From Stictocephala bisonia (Eukaryota > Arthropoda > Insecta > Hemiptera > Membracidae), in the NCBI GenBank assembly GCA_035578905.1, contig JAQJVL010000259.1, positions 310,001 through 374,000 on the forward strand: 64,000 nt of DNA. The letters are read 5' to 3'. Below are positions 12,386 to 26,002 of the stretch, one piece after another (within the stretch, counting starts at the first letter, position 1; each line of letters begins with the position of its first letter). The notes under the pieces were generated by a model, which was not told where the DNA came from, did not search any database, and saw only the letters and a list, made by a program, of their open reading frames with translations. A program made the position numbers and the translations under genes.

Positions 12386-13084
12386 AAAGAATGTTTCAAG
12401 GTACCCTTTTTTTTAGTACTAAGTTTTGTATTTTACGTGTTGTACAATAAAACATTTTGTTAAGTTACAGTTATAAGAATAACATGAAAAATATGTACAT
12501 TCAACTTTATCGGTATTAAAAAAATCTTGATTTGTCAATTCAATAAATTTGTATAATTTTTAGAGAAATGTACAGTTCAATGAAGGCCCAATGGGTCAAA
12601 TAATGGACAAGTTCAACTTCTAGTAAATTTCCATAAGTAAGAAAGTATAAAAAAATCTGGTTAACACATTTTAAAAACAAACAGTCATTTTCGTAAGTAC
12701 AAAAGAATATTTGTATATTTTCTATCTGTCTTTCTACGTCAGTGTAATTTTGTTAGTTTGCTTTTTAAATCTAATAAAGGCCACCAGACCTAATCTCAAA
12801 AGCTAAATTTATTTGGACTTCCCGAAATCTGAACCCTGCATTGAAGTCAGAAGTGCCAAACACTAGAGTAGGAAAAGGCTCTCGTATATCTTGTAAAAGG
12901 AATACAAACTAGCTGTTATTGTAACTTATTTTTAAACGTTCAGTGCAGAACGTTTTGTGTTAAACGTTTTGTGTTATGGTAATTTACTATCATTATGAAC
13001 AGAAAATTATGAAATAACAGATATCTTTTATAACGTAGACAGACAAATGGTTTTCGTACTGGGAAATTTGCATACGATGTGCTG

Positions 13085-13210
13085 TTTATGGTCAATGCCC
13101 CTCGTACATTGTTTAGACGAAACACTAATCTATTTATGACTGGAAACAGCTGGACGCGAATATCTTGGTATAGATTTGAATAAACAATTGTTTCAACAGT
13201 GAATACAGCT
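13085..13210 (+). repeat. Dispersed repeat family F, copy 1
   Basis: The phrase AATCTATTTATGACTGGAAA, the preceding AGACGAAACAC and the following GATTTGAATAAACAATTGTT recur in related form at 19425-19530 in the same orientation. Nature unknown. Confidence 0.55.
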
Positions 13211-15140
13211 CAAGAGCGAGGAAAATGAAACAAGTGAAAAGAACGTTATTCAGTTTGAAAACAAATCCACTTAAAGAAATCACTATTGTAAATTTGGATT
13301 TCAATGTCATGTTGATATTTGATTTGTTGTGATCTAATATTTAAATTAATTAATACACTCAAAACTGACTTAGAATAACGCTCCTATCCAAAACCGGTTC
13401 ATTAAATACCGGTAAACTATCTAAAGTAGTAATTGCAATTTGCTATGTACAATCTTATGGCCTGTTATTCTTAATACATTCTGAGACTATTTGTTTTCTT
13501 GAAAAGTATTATGAATGACCACTTCTCTTTTTTACTATGGAATATTAACAAACAATTTGAAATACGCTTAAATTTTATAATTTTAATTAATTTCTCTCTG
13601 ACATTTGAAGGGTAATATCTGAAATTTGTACTCGGATTAATTCCACAGACTTAGATAATATTAAACAATTACTGTGATGATGTAGTTTGTAATCGTGGTA
13701 GTTTTCCTAACTAACTGTGTGAAATACCTTGGACTTTCAGTTGACGAGAAATTAAATTAACATAAATAAATAATAAAACATTATAAATCAATTAAAATGT
13801 TGCTTATTATATTCCTTCGTAAATTTTATTATCTTCATACCCTGTGCCCAAATGTTGTACTTAAGTAGATTTATTATTCTTTTGTACATGCTAGACTTAA
13901 TTACGGGATATCATAATCAGGTAGTACATATACAAGTTATATTCAGCCACTAATTAAAAAAAATCTTTTATTAAAACAATATGTAGACAAAAAAGGGCTC
14001 AGTCAAGACCATGTTTTTCTCAATTAAAAATCCTACCATTCAGAAATATGTTTGTTTTAAAAGTATTGCTATTGAAGAGACTCTGTGTCAATGCACTATT
14101 TTTGTTAAATAAAAATATATTCAGAAAATGAAAATTACCTTTGGATTTACTAATAATGAATACTCTGTTTTTACTAATATCATGTTTAGCCAACAAACTT
14201 AAAAAAAACATAGTTATCATAATGTTAGTTTTAAAGAAACGATTTCACGCTCTAAAAATCATTTCATAATTATATGCTATTTTAAAGTAACTGTATAGAA
14301 ATAAATATGGCATTGGTGTAATAATCTTATTACATAAAAACCGCCTGATATCACTCAATAATTAAAATGATAAGGCATCACCCAGCAGTCAAGTAAAACA
14401 AAAGTTGTGTTTAGTAATTTGGATGCCTTTTATGTGGTGAACAGAAAATACCATGAGTGTTTTTATCCCTAAGGTAAAAATTGTTTTTCGATGAGATTTT
14501 AAATGATTTCATGACCAGGGATTTAGTTTTCATCAAGTTAGGTTACTTAGACATCTTCTCCATCTTTTTTGAATTGTTGTCTCTAATTATAGGACTAATT
14601 AAAAAAAGAACTATGCCAAGCAGAAAACACGGACGTGTCAAACACTTTCATAGATTGACTTTTTTTATTCATTCTAAACCAAATAGCTTATAGTTGAAAA
14701 AAGCAGCTACCTTTGAAATAAGCTGCCTCTATATTGAATAGAAAGACAATTTTATTATGTAGCTTCATATGGGTAGAACTAGTATATTTCATAACAAGAG
14801 TGGAAAGTGGGGTTTTGCATGTTCGAGACCATATGTTTGAAGTGCGAGACTTGTCGAGCACTTCAATTGGTCGAGAACATACAAAACACTTTCACTCGAG
14901 TTTTGAACGATACTTTTCACTACACTACGGAATAAAAACAGGTGTTGTTGACTGTGGAAAATTTTCGGTTGTAAACAATGTTACTTTCGGTAGTAAACAA
15001 TAGACAGCTGTTGAAAATATGATGTTTTGCAGGTTGTAAACACATAACGAAAACAGCTAAACTCATAGTAGTGTAGTGAAAAAGTTATTAAAGTACGTAC
15101 CTATTGAATTTCATGACGATTGGTGCAAGCATTGGGCTAT
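13211..15140. other. AT-rich non-coding DNA
   Basis: Short open frames (14020-14220 minus; 14481-14693 and 14734-15003 plus) have no recognisable domains and no consistent codon or splice context. I do not call them genes. Confidence 0.45.
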
Positions 15141-15149
15141 AACTATTGC

Positions 15150-16090
15150 ACAAACAAACAACACATTGATGAAATACATAAACATACAAAACAACACACA
15201 AACGAAATACATAAACAAACAACACACATACGAAATACATAAACAACATAAACAAAAAATACACAGACGTAATACACTTACAACATAAACAAACAATACA
15301 CAGACGTAACACACTTACAACATAAACTAACAATACATAGACGTAACACACAACATAAACTAACACAATACATAGACGTAATACATTTACAATATAAACA
15401 AATAATACACAGACGTAATACATTTACAACATGAACAAACAATAAATAGACGTCGTACACTTACAACATAAACAAACAATACATAGACATGATACATTTA
15501 CAACATATACAAACAATACACAGACGTAATACATTTACAACATAAACTAACAATAAACAGACCTAATACATTTACAACATGAAAAAACAATACATGGACG
15601 TCGTACACTTTCAACATAAACAAACAATACATAGACGTAATACATTTACAACATGTACAAACAATACACAGACGTAATACACTTACAACATAAAGTAACA
15701 ATAAACAGACATAATACATTTACAACATGAACAAACAATAAATAGACGTAACACACTTACAACATAAACTAACAATAATCAGACCTAATACATTTTCAAC
15801 ATGAACAAACAATACATAGACGTCGTACACTTACAACATAATCAAACAATACATAGACGTAATACAGTACATTTACAACATGTACAAACAATACACAGAC
15901 GTAATACATTTACAAACATAAACTAACAATACACAAACGTAATACACTTACAATAAAAACAAACAATATACAAACGTAACACACTTACAACACAAACAAA
16001 CAATACATAGACGTAATACACTTACAACATAAACTAATAATGCATAGCCGTAATACATTTACAACCTAAACAAACAATACACAGTCGAAA
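15150..16090. repeat. ~38-bp minisatellite, about 24 copies
   Basis: Units follow the pattern ACATAAACAAACAATACA, CAGACGTAATAC, ACTTACA with a period of 36-39 bp. A/T and C/T substitutions and small indels vary between units. A-rich on the plus strand. Minus-strand open frames rich in VLRLCIVC-type residues are periodicity artefacts. Confidence 0.9.
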
Positions 16091-16469
16091 TACGGATGAA
16101 AGAAGAGACATATTTTCAGTTGACTTATAAAATACATTATACAGTTTTATAGTTACAGTTGAAGTAAATCAAGTTATCTATATTTGTTAATCCTACATTG
16201 TTAATTTAAGGCATATGTTAAACTTGCATTGCTACATGTTAATTGTATGTAATGTCATCCATAGATTATAATTATCATATCTTTACTAAAGTAAAAAAAA
16301 TATGTTTAGTTTTTGACATCAGGTTTCTTAGTGTTTGAAGATATTTTCCATTTTCAACTATAAATTTAATATGCTTTTGTTGAAAAATTATATTTTAGTA
16401 AAATAGTCTAAAGCTGTATTATATTTTGGTACGTTTAATATAATTATTATTATATTTTATTACCTCACT

Positions 16470-16615
16470 CACCAGTTCGTGTTTCGTGTGAAAGTCACGG
16501 CTAACAAATTACGTGACATCGTTGTAGACAACGTGACATTTTTTCCACCAAAGGTGTACTTTTCGTGTAACGTGTGGTCAGGGATTTCTTCGGTCTATTA
16601 AATCTTAGCTATAAT
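16470..16615 (+). repeat. Dispersed repeat family E, copy 1
   Basis: Shares ACGTGACATCGTTGTAGAC, AACGTGACATTTTTTCCA, AAAGGTGTACTTTTCG and AACGTGTGGTCAG with 24560-24715, same orientation. The core GTGACATCGTTGTAGACAAC can fold back on itself around GTTGT/ACAAC. Family unknown. Confidence 0.65.
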
Positions 16616-16781
16616 TTGTTCTTTTACATTCCTCAGAAGCGTAATATGCTAATTAAGGATTAATTTTACATTTCCAGATCTCACTCAAGATTGTTTGTCT
16701 GTTATTATAATTAGTATTTATTATAATTTGTTTAAAAGTTATACAATAATACTTACAGATATACTCATTACTTATCACTAA

Positions 16782-17055
16782 TGATCGTACAGATATGGAC
16801 GACTATGAGGGGTGAATTAGTGTGATGAGTGTAGATGAATGAGTGTAGTCATTGCTACTAAGGTCAAGTGTTCCTTAGAAAGATCTATTTATTAATAGCT
16901 AACAGCTACGGCAATCAAGAAACCTACATCTTTACGTGGAACCGAACCACGTAGTATTTGTCTAATTCCACTAACTGAAAAGTCTCATACTCCCCTGTAT
17001 AACCTCCGAACACTGACTACCACCCAACACGGACACACCAGACTTCTATAGTCAG
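16782..17055 (-). mobile_element. SINE, 5'-truncated copy
   Basis: Minus-strand tail and body of the dominant SINE: GAGTGTAGTCATTGCTAC, TTTATTAATAGC, TTTACGTGGAACCGAACC, CACCCAACACGGACAC. The head is missing beyond ACTTCTATAG. Confidence 0.8.
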
Positions 17056-17299
17056 ATAAAGGATACTTAGCAAACACAAGGAGATACAATGTTAGTTTAG
17101 ATAACTGATCCTTAACCATATTATCATTTCTGAGGAATATCACACTATAATTATTGAACATTTGATATTTTTTCGACATATCAATTAAAGGATATTGTTG
17201 AAAAATCACCAAACGTAAAAAATAGCAACTAAATAACGAAGATAACAAACATTCATGTAGGTCAATAATATACATATGAGATGGCGACACAGCGTTATG

Positions 17300-17597
17300 C
17301 GTATTTTAAGGCGAATATGAATGATGATATGAGAGTAGGATGAGTGTCGATGATTGTAGTCTGGTTACTAACTGAGTTAGACTGTTTCTCAGAAAGAGTA
17401 ATTTATTAATAGCCCAATTGCCAGGGCAACTTAGGGAACTACATCTTTTCGTGGAATCCGAACCACGTAGTATTGCTATGATTTTCAGCTATTTAAAAAG
17501 CTTTATTCTCACTTCTCCTCCCTACTTAGGACTCGGACCCTGACTGCCACCCCAGTACATGGACACCCCAGACTTCTCTAGTAGTGTCCACATAATA
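17300..17597 (-). mobile_element. SINE, 5'-truncated copy
   Basis: Second minus-strand copy within 600 bp of the previous one, ending near GTAGTGTCCACATAAT. It carries the TTTATTAATAGCCCAATTGC, GGAATCCGAACCACGTAG and GGACACCCCAGACTTCTC blocks. The two copies have similar but not identical breakpoints, so they are independent insertions or an old local duplication. Confidence 0.8.
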
Positions 17598-17739
17598 ACA
17601 ACCAACAACATATATTAAAATAAAATATGTCTAGAGTATAATAATCATGCCCTTAGAACTCATACATTTATGTATGACACTTTAGAAATTTGTGGTCCGG
17701 TGGATTTATGTTATTTATCAGTTTTCGGTTTTTATTTGG

Positions 17740-17945
17740 CAAAATAAAAGATTTCTTACCAACGACACTTCGGTCCAGGATATTATTTACGACATCATTC
17801 TCTGGGAGGACTGTAGGCCTATAAACTGGATACAAAGCATCCTGTAGCCTACTTCCTTTATGACAGTCCAAGAGTCCTATAAGAGATTTTATAGACCATG
17901 ATGAATCACTCTTCACTGCAAGTTCAACCGTCATTGTTGCAGTCT
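17740..17945 (+). repeat. Dispersed repeat family C, copy 2
   Basis: Contains GGTCCAGGATATTATTTACG, GGCCTATAAACTGGATACAA and CTACTTCCTTTATGACAGTC, matching the 7.7-kb and 29.4-kb copies. An 88-residue minus-strand frame spans it (17668-17934). The equivalent frame is broken in the other copies, so I do not treat it as coding. Confidence 0.7.
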
Positions 17946-18767
17946 TGTGTGTTTACATGTCTAACATAAGATATAATCCAGTGCGTGTAACAGAGAGCTC
18001 TTCAATAAACCTCAAGTACTATATTTGATTGATTAATTAACTGGAAAATACGTACGACACGTATCGGATTTTCTTAAGGCCATGTAGATTTTAAACATCC
18101 TGGATGGATTCAAAATAGAAAGAGGTTTAATGTATGCAAGTTTTTCAATATGTAAAGCTAGTACTTTTAATATTTCCTTATCTATACTTTTCTCTTTTGT
18201 GTGTAGAGGCCCTATATGTAACTGCTGTGAAGGTCGTAACTGACGGCTCATATATGTAGAGTAGGAAGGCCTTTCAACTCAAATGTATCAATCTGAGTAC
18301 AAAAAAGTACAAAAGATATCAATCGGTGGTAAGTTACAGTGAAAATTTATCATCTGATATTGATATAACATTTGAATAGTGTTTTTATAATATTGTCATT
18401 CGTGGCAATTTCCAAAAACTGAACATCGGCATCTATCTTCCGGGGATGTGGCAGGAGAAGTGTCTTGCTCAAACACCGATAGTACCGTACCAATTTTTTC
18501 TTAAGAAAAAGTGGCAACCCTGCAACCATCCAATTATCAGCATCATCATGTCTACAACTTGAAAACTATACATACAGATGAAAGTTTGGTTAGTGAGAAT
18601 GATATGAATGTATTAGCAGTTGATACACATCAGGCCAATATCGTGTTTAACTCAATTCCCCCCCCAAAAAAAGTTGTATATTTTTTATTGTAGCTTAAGC
18701 TTAAAACTTTTACCAACGTTGCCAAAACTGAAAAATTTATTAATTTTTTTATTTTTATTTATTCATA

Positions 18768-18925
18768 AGACGCCGATCGTCAACATATGGGCGAATATGT
18801 ATTTCGAATGAGTGTGATGAGTGCAGATGAGCGAATGTAGTCATTGTTACAAACTAAGGCTGACTATTTCTTATAAAGTGTTAATTAATAGCCCAATGAC
18901 AAATGAACAGCCGGTGGTTGCGAAT
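18768..18925 (-). mobile_element. SINE tail fragment (tRNA-headed subtype)
   Basis: Minus-strand copy of the shared tail, continuing into the CAACCACCGGCTGTTCATTTG segment found otherwise only in the tRNA-headed element at 6800-7072. It is truncated before the tRNA-like head. Confidence 0.75.
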
Positions 18926-20215
18926 TTATTCCTCAACATTTGTTTATAACAATTTAAATTTTAAAAGCCAGACAACTGCGAAAGGAATTGACCTGTCAAA
19001 TCGGGTTTTACATTCCGAAATTCCACTGCTGTTTACTCCAAAGCCTGGACACTTGCCAGATGCACTCGTATCCATCCGTTTGTTTACCAATGTACCGTAA
19101 TGTCCGACTTTAGGTGAGTCATCGGTATGGAGGAGGGTAAAAACCTTTTACCGATAAGCGTTCTCCATGAAATTGTTTTCGCAAGGCTTTTTAAAAATAA
19201 AAACGCATACATTGAAATAATATTGAATTTTGACGTTGTTCACGCGTCAGAATAAATGAAATCTAAGATACACCAAAATAATTAAAAAAGTATTTAAGAT
19301 TTAAAAAATACTTTGTTTTCTTCAGAAACAGGAACTTTCTGTTAGTGAAAGATTCTAAGCGCCTAAAACGTTTTCTACTGCTATTTGGGGAAATTCATTG
19401 GGATGAATTTGACCAGGTCCCTCCCACAGAGATTAAACGAAACATAAATCTATTTATGACCGAGAACAGCAGAACACACGTCTCGAGGTAATTTTGGATA
19501 AACAGTAGTTTGGCCAGTGGATTAAAACTTCTGATCGAAATCGAAGAAATTAAAGAATTTGAATCAGTAAAGAATAAACAATGTAAGGAATCAAATAACT
19601 CGTATAGAATTTAAATTCATTTAAACAGTGTATGGAAATAGATATTTATTTTAGAATTGTGGATAGTATATTGTGATGTTGTTACCGAGCATTGAGAAAG
19701 AGAGAAGCAATTCTGAAGAATTAATTCTTTCCAATTAATAATAAAACTACAAGGGAAACACATTTAAACTGTTTCTTAAACCAATGTAGCCCATAAATTG
19801 TGATATTCTGAATCAAATAAAGTTGTTTTATAAGTTATATTTTATCTTTATGACATTTTTTAGAACAAAATGTTTTATAATTTAAGTCTGATTAAGTTCA
19901 AGACTAAATTATGATCAGTTTATGCCTTAGAAATGTAGACATTGATTTTTTAAAGTTAGGAAGTGTTAGGTGGAAACATCCACTGTTGAGAAATAATATT
20001 TTAATTCCCGTCTTCTTACCTTTATTTGTTGCTGTGGAAACAAAAATCCTTCAATTTAAATCCAAACCAATTTAACTTAAGGCTTCCATGTAATTGACTT
20101 CCTGCTACTTAGTGCCCACACTAACTTTATTTTGTTCTTAATTTCAACGTGGCTCTTCCATTTTCTACGCAGTGTTCTGTTATATTTAAATATTGTCCTG
20201 GGTGCACTATAATAA
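18926..20215. other. Non-coding DNA with repeat F copy 2
   Basis: 19425-19530 is the second copy of family F (AAACGAAACATAAATC, TATTTATGACCGAGAACAGC). The rest has no supportable feature. A 65-residue plus-strand frame at 18903-19100 partly overlaps the SINE fragment and is not a gene. Confidence 0.5.
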
Positions 20216-20216
20216 T

Positions 20217-20300
20217 AATAATAATAGTTCTTTATTTACCCAAGTACTAGGCATAGCCCGTTTGGGATTCTATCATATTATTAACTAAGTTAAACTAAGA
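20217..20300 (-). mobile_element. LINE/SINE 3' end with (TTA)n tail
   Basis: On the minus strand the sequence runs GCTATGCCTAGTACTTGGGT, AAATAAAGAAC, then repeated ATT units. An AATAAA-containing end followed by a short trinucleotide tail is typical of arthropod non-LTR retrotransposon 3' ends. No coding part is recognised upstream (20300-20900). Confidence 0.55.
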
Positions 20301-20940
20301 GATTAGGTACCAGCTTTACTTTATAATAAATAAATTTATTAAATTATAATATTCGATTACAAATAGAAAGCTTCTGCTAGAATAGGCCTCCATATTCAAA
20401 AAATAAAAAGTAAAAGAAAAACTAAAATACACAACCCCAACATACATATACATACATAATTGCATGACAATACAATTACAAATAAGGTTAAAAAACGATA
20501 ATTCGTGTTCACAATATTATTATAATGTAGTTAATAGAATTTTAAAATAAATACAATAACAGTTTCCATAAACAAAATTTACCTAAATAAAGTTTCAACA
20601 TATTCAGTGTTTTAAAGCAGCGTATTTTAATTTAGTCAAATATCCCGTGGTATCACTGTTCTGAAAAATAATATATCCTGTTATATTGAATAGTTTAGCT
20701 GCTGTTTAACTGTAAAAAAAGGTTTAAACTGTGTTAAAAACGGTCTGGGAATTGCCATAACAAAATTATTTCGAAAACTATGAGGCCACTTGGATTTGCA
20801 CCACTTCTTATAACAAATAAATTTAAAACTAAATACATACAAATTTCTAAACGGAAAGATATTAAACTGAATGACTAGTTAATTGAATGAATAGTTAACA
20901 GAATTTAACTGATATATATTTGCCTGGACTTATGAACTCG

Positions 20941-23100
20941 TGTTCATTTTAATTTTGTTCCTGATTTTGATTTAACATTTGGCTGCAATGAACATTTTAT
21001 TTTCTTTTTAATGTACCTCTTTACCCAGTTACTTTTGTTTACCACTATAATAAATATTGTACCGGGTCGTTTGACCGGTACATTTCGTTGCTTTCGTCGT
21101 TGTCTGCCGGGCTGCCTGAGACTGCTCGTGCCCGGCGATTCACTTTACTTTGGTGGCCGTTGGCTCGTATTCGTTCGTTCCTTGTTCCAGCTCTGGTCTG
21201 TCAGGTTGGCCGTCATTCTACTGGTTTCTCTGCGGCCAATCGTCTAAATATGTCCGGTTAGAGACTCCTTAAACGTAAGTGTTCATTTTGTAATTTCTAA
21301 TATCTAATCGCCCTTTTGGTGAAAATACTTTGTTTAAATAATATTCTGGTTTATTTGTCATTTTCAGGGCATTGTTAAATTTGTATTCTTTGTCGAGATA
21401 TTTGTTAACCTAGGTTCGAGCAACGTGCTCAATGTTACCTTTTTAGCATTAATTGCTTTTTATATCTGGCTTTATAATTAATGGTAGTTCTGTATAATGT
21501 TTTGTTGAGCCTTTTTACAGTTGGAGTTACCGATTTACCATATTTTTGTTCATTGACAATAACCTAGCCTATCTGGGTAGTTTGATTTTCATGTTATAAC
21601 CTATTGCTCCTGTATCAATAGCCTAGTTTTCAGTTTGTCATTTTTAGTTCCGTATACGTAATTAACTCTTTGGTAATTTGTTAAGTTGTAATTTGTTTTA
21701 AATCTGATTTTCCAACACAATTATTCTTAGCCTACAAATGGATCTTTTATTTTCTAGTGTGCTCCAATCATGTACAATTTTGTCTGTGCTTGTTTTGTTT
21801 TGCCATTTCATGTTATTAGTTGTTGTGTGTAGTTTTTTTGTTTTGGGCTGTACTGTTTTTAATGTGCTGTGGTTTGGCCTTGCAGTCCAGGGTCCTTGAG
21901 TGGGACGTTCTCCCTCAGCCTGCCGTCCGGGGATGGTCGACCATCTACACTGCCAGCCTGGCCTGAGGACCATGTATAGAGGCCCTTGGCGACCCTGCTG
22001 CCCCCCCTACATCTTTGGGTAGGAGTCTTCTGTCCTCAGGTCAGTGCGTTCCATGTTGTTTTTCCCGGCGGCTGAGCTGGGGGGGTGGTAATATTAACGA
22101 AAAATAAAGGAAAATAAATAAACAAAATCAAACAATGAAAAGGGAAAGTGTGAAAAAAAATTGTGTTGATCAATGGATTATTAGGCCTAGGCCTAGGAAC
22201 TGGCCATGAACTTGTACAGTGTTGGCAGGAAACACAGCCATGGGGTTTCACGTTTTTATTTTTAGAATTGAAAAAGAAGGGTTTTTAAAATATAAAAAAA
22301 ATTTTGTTAATATTTATTGTTGTTGTTAATCTTTAGTTTATTTTATTGTTATAGTTATTCAAATTTTTATATTTTGTTAGGCCCTACTGTTAAACTATAG
22401 TATTCTTTATCTTTATGTTTAGGCCTAGTGAGTTAGTTAAGTGTTATTTATTTTGTTAGTTGTAGTATGTTTTGAAGTGAATTTTTACTAAAACGGTACC
22501 GGGTTATATTTTATTTTTAATTACTTCTTTTTTTTTTAATTTTTACCACAAGGGGATTATTGGTTGTCTTTTACTTAACTTCCTATTCGGAGCTGCCCAG
22601 GGGTTCCGGCTTACTCCCTGGCCTCGGTGGAATCATGGGATGTGGGCTAAATTGCCGGGTTAATTGTTGTTATCCAAAAGTCTAAATTTTCACTTTTAAT
22701 TGGGTCTTTATTTTCTTACGTTTTGGGTGTCTCAGGATAGGCTGCAGATAGGCCATGTAGCTGTAATTGTTAATTTTGGTATTTGTAGCGTTCGTTGTTT
22801 TTGTAGCTTTTGTCATTATCTGGTTAATTTTAGTGTTTCTTGTTATTTATTTAAGTGCAATCGATATTGTGGCCCTCTGCCTATTGATACTGTGGCCTTC
22901 TGCCTGCCAGTTTTTGATTAATTGTTTTTTTCTTGATAATAAATTAATTTTGCTCAGCTGCCGAGTTTTATTTTAACCCTCCAACTGCCACCCGTGATCC
23001 CATCGCTTGACTTGTTTTGAGCCATCCCCCAGTTGGCACGCTTTCCAGCTTTGGTGGGGAGATGGGTCTCAATATTTACCACCTCACTCTTGTTTTCTTA
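20941..23100. other. GC-richer, T-biased block of unknown nature
   Basis: This block has several GC-rich islands (about 21060-21250, 21880-22080, 22570-22750, 22970-23080) set in T-rich DNA, unlike the flanks. The plus strand shows a 7-bp inverted repeat GTACCGG...CCGGTAC at about 21059-21083 and a strong splice-donor-like AAACGTAAGTG near 21273. The open frames (78 residues at 21011, 91 on minus at 21698, 73 at 22700) have no recognisable domain. It could be part of a long non-coding transcript, a UTR, or the non-coding end of a retroelement. I cannot decide. Confidence 0.35.
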
Positions 23101-24555
23101 GTATGTGATCTTTTTGAACCACCTTTTTCTTGATTATTAATTTTGTTCAGTTTTTATTTCTGTTAGACCCATAGTTAGCACTGAAAGAGCACTAAGATCA
23201 CACGTCCCATCGTTAGATATGTACAGTGATCATAACAGTCCCAATTTAGCCTTCTTTATATGTACATAATTTACTAGAACATTTGCCCTCCTTACACAAT
23301 GTAATTTTTATGCCCTTCTTGAAATTGCTCAGAATTAGTTTTAAATATGCTAACGTATGTTTATACGTTATTTTATTCGTTACGGAAATAAACTTAAATA
23401 AAAATTTTAGTGCTAAATATAAAAAATAATTGGTAACCAATTTTCATATTATGTATCGTATGATTCTTTTATTCAGCTGTAAAGATAAAAGAAGAATAAA
23501 AAATAATTTAACATTTAAAATCCAAAAAGTAAATTCTACAGCACAAACAAATATGTCTTGTGTTTAAATATGTATCTATCATCGCAATGCCAAGTCCAAT
23601 ATTCGCACCATTCAGCACCTAGCCTCTTACTAAATAAAAACTAACTACCGTCCAAAAAAGTTGCAAAGAATTTTTTAGAAGTATATATTTAGTAACTGAT
23701 TTGAAATTAAATGAATCTAAAAAACACGATTTTATACAAATAGTTTCACTTAAAAGTTCCAAACTTTGTGACATACCTATTTTCATAATTAAGCCATTAT
23801 AGTGTATAAAATCTTAACAGCCATGTATATCTGCTTAAAAAAGATTTTTTCACTATTTGTTCTAAACAGCTGTCAAATCTTACTTTACACTTTTTATAGG
23901 TTAGTTTCTTGTTTACAAATTCTAAATTTGAAAATTAAACAAAAAATTAAAAATAAGTTTGTGATACCATAATTAGATTTTTAATTTTTTTCAAAGACTA
24001 GCTTAACATTCCTTAACTAATAGCCTATTCATATACCTAAATCCATTTGTCAAGTTTTATCTGTTCTCAAGTTAAATATTTTTACACTAAATTTAATGTT
24101 TTAGGCCGATTTTACAAACAGAAAAAAATATGAAGAATCTATTGTATTAAAGATACAGAATTCAAATTGTGACAAAAAACTTGGTTTTTCATGGGCTCTA
24201 TGACAATAGTATAACATCGTTAGATTTTGCAAAAGTTTAAGGACTAGAGCCTATATTGTACTATTGAGGTAGTGACCTTAAACTATCTAGACTGTTTACA
24301 TCCAAAGATGGGACTTAAAATCCTAGTAAAAGAGAAAGTTGGATTACGAGTGATGGGGCATTTCTTTCCATTTTTCAATATTTTGTATGATTGTTTTAGT
24401 AGTTAACTAGTTAATACTTTTATAAGTGTATAAAATACTAAATTTCAGAATGAAGATGTAGGAATACAATTTTCTTAGATGTACCAAGTGCTTTGTTATT
24501 AGAAACTATTCCTTAAAACAACAATACCTAGTAAGGCCTTACTTATTCCTGCTTG
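23101..24555. other. AT-rich non-coding DNA
   Basis: Nothing supportable. Confidence 0.5.
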
Positions 24556-24559
24556 AGGT

Positions 24560-24715
24560 TTCCCTACCCTACGCCACCTTGTGGTGAGTGTGCAAGTCAC
24601 TGCTAACACAGTACGTGACATCGTTGTAGACTACGTGACCTTTTTGCCAGTAAAGGTGTCTACTTTTCGGGTAACGTGTGGGTCAGTGATTCCACCAGCA
24701 ATATAGTCTTCAGCT
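24560..24715 (+). repeat. Dispersed repeat family E, copy 2
   Basis: Matches 16470-16615: GTACGTGACATCGTTGTAGA, CTACGTGACCTTTTTGCCA, AAAGGTGTCTACTTTTCGG, GTAACGTGTGGGTCAGTGAT. Confidence 0.65.
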
Positions 24716-24849
24716 GTATTGATGATTGTTACATTAACGATCACAATAAATGGATAAGAACAATTCAGTCATTGTTGTTAGGCTACAACTTGTATACAAT
24801 AATTATAACAGTCTAAAAATTATTCTTTTATGTTCAATACCATTGTACG

Positions 24850-25785
24850 TATAGGGGTGGGTGGATGGTGGCCCAATAACACCGCACGTGTATGGTTTGG
24901 TAGGTGGGTAATAGCACAGTACGTGTATAGGTAGGTGGGTAATAACAAAGTACGTGTATAGGTGGGTGGGTGGGTAATAACAACGTACGTGTATGGATGG
25001 GTGGGTGGGTAATAACAACGTACGTGTATGGGTGGGTGAGTAATAACAACGTACGTTTATGGATGGGTGGGTGGGTAATAACAACGTATGTGTGTATAGG
25101 TGGGTGGGTGGGTAATAACAACGTACGTGTATAGGTGGGTGGGTAATAGCAACGTACGTGTATGGGTGGGTAATAACAACGTACGTGTATGGGTGGGTAA
25201 TAACAACGTATGTGTATAGGTGGGTGGGTAATAACAACGTACGTTTATGGGTGGGTAGGTGGGTAATAACAACGTACGTGTATAGGTGGGTAATAACAAC
25301 GTACGTGTATGGGTGGGTAGGTGGGTAATAACAACGTACGTGTATGGATGGGTGGGTGGGTAATAACATCGTATGTGTATAGGTGGGTGGGTGGGTAATA
25401 ACAATGAACGTGTATGGGTGGGTAGGTGGGTAATAACAACGTACGTGTTATTACCCAACGTATGGGTGGGTAATAGCAACGTACGTGTATGGGTGGGTGG
25501 GTAATAACAACGTACGTGTATAGATGGGTGGGTGGGTAATAACAACGTACGTGTATGGGAGGGTAGGTGGGTAATAACAACGTACGTGTATAGGTGGGTG
25601 GGTGGGTAATAACAACGTACGTGTATGGGTGTTTAGGTGGGTAATAACAACGTACGTATATGGGTGTGGGTGGGTTGGTAATAACAACGTACTTGTATGG
25701 GTGGGTAGGTAATAATAACGTACGTGTATGGGTGGGTAGGTGGGTAATAACAACGTATGTGTATAGGTGGGTTAGTGGGTAATAC
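24850..25785. repeat. G-rich minisatellite GGGTGGGTAATAACAACGTAC
   Basis: About 27 units of 28-43 bp. Each contains ACGTACGTGTAT, one to three GGGTG blocks and GGTAATAACA. Length varies mostly through the number of GGTG blocks. Around 25450 there is a locally inverted piece (GTGTTATTACCCAACGTATG) that breaks the head-to-tail order. Stop-free minus-strand frames up to 188 residues arise from the repetition. The core is shared with the arrays at 32.9, 43.6, 53.3 and 63.6 kb. Confidence 0.95.
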
Positions 25786-26002
25786 ACTAGGCCATGTTTT
25801 GTTAACGATACTCCTTCCTTATTTTGGGACTAATTTTATCGTTTTAGGCCCCTATTCGTAGTTGTGCATAGAGATATTCATTTTTCTATATTTTCAGTCT
25901 TAAAGTAGGTTTTTTGGCCATAAGAATAACATGAACAGATATTTAAATACATTGAGGATTAACAGGTGTTTAAATGTAGATAATTGGTTTATTATAAATT
26001 CA

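Noticed and set aside
17668..17934. 88-residue minus frame over repeat C
   Set aside because: The equivalent frame in the other two copies is broken by stops, so there is no sign of coding constraint.
24803..25787. Minus-strand frames of 95-188 residues rich in CYYPPTHPYTYVVITH
   Set aside because: They lie wholly in the G-rich minisatellite, overlap one another in several frames, and have no non-repeat portion.
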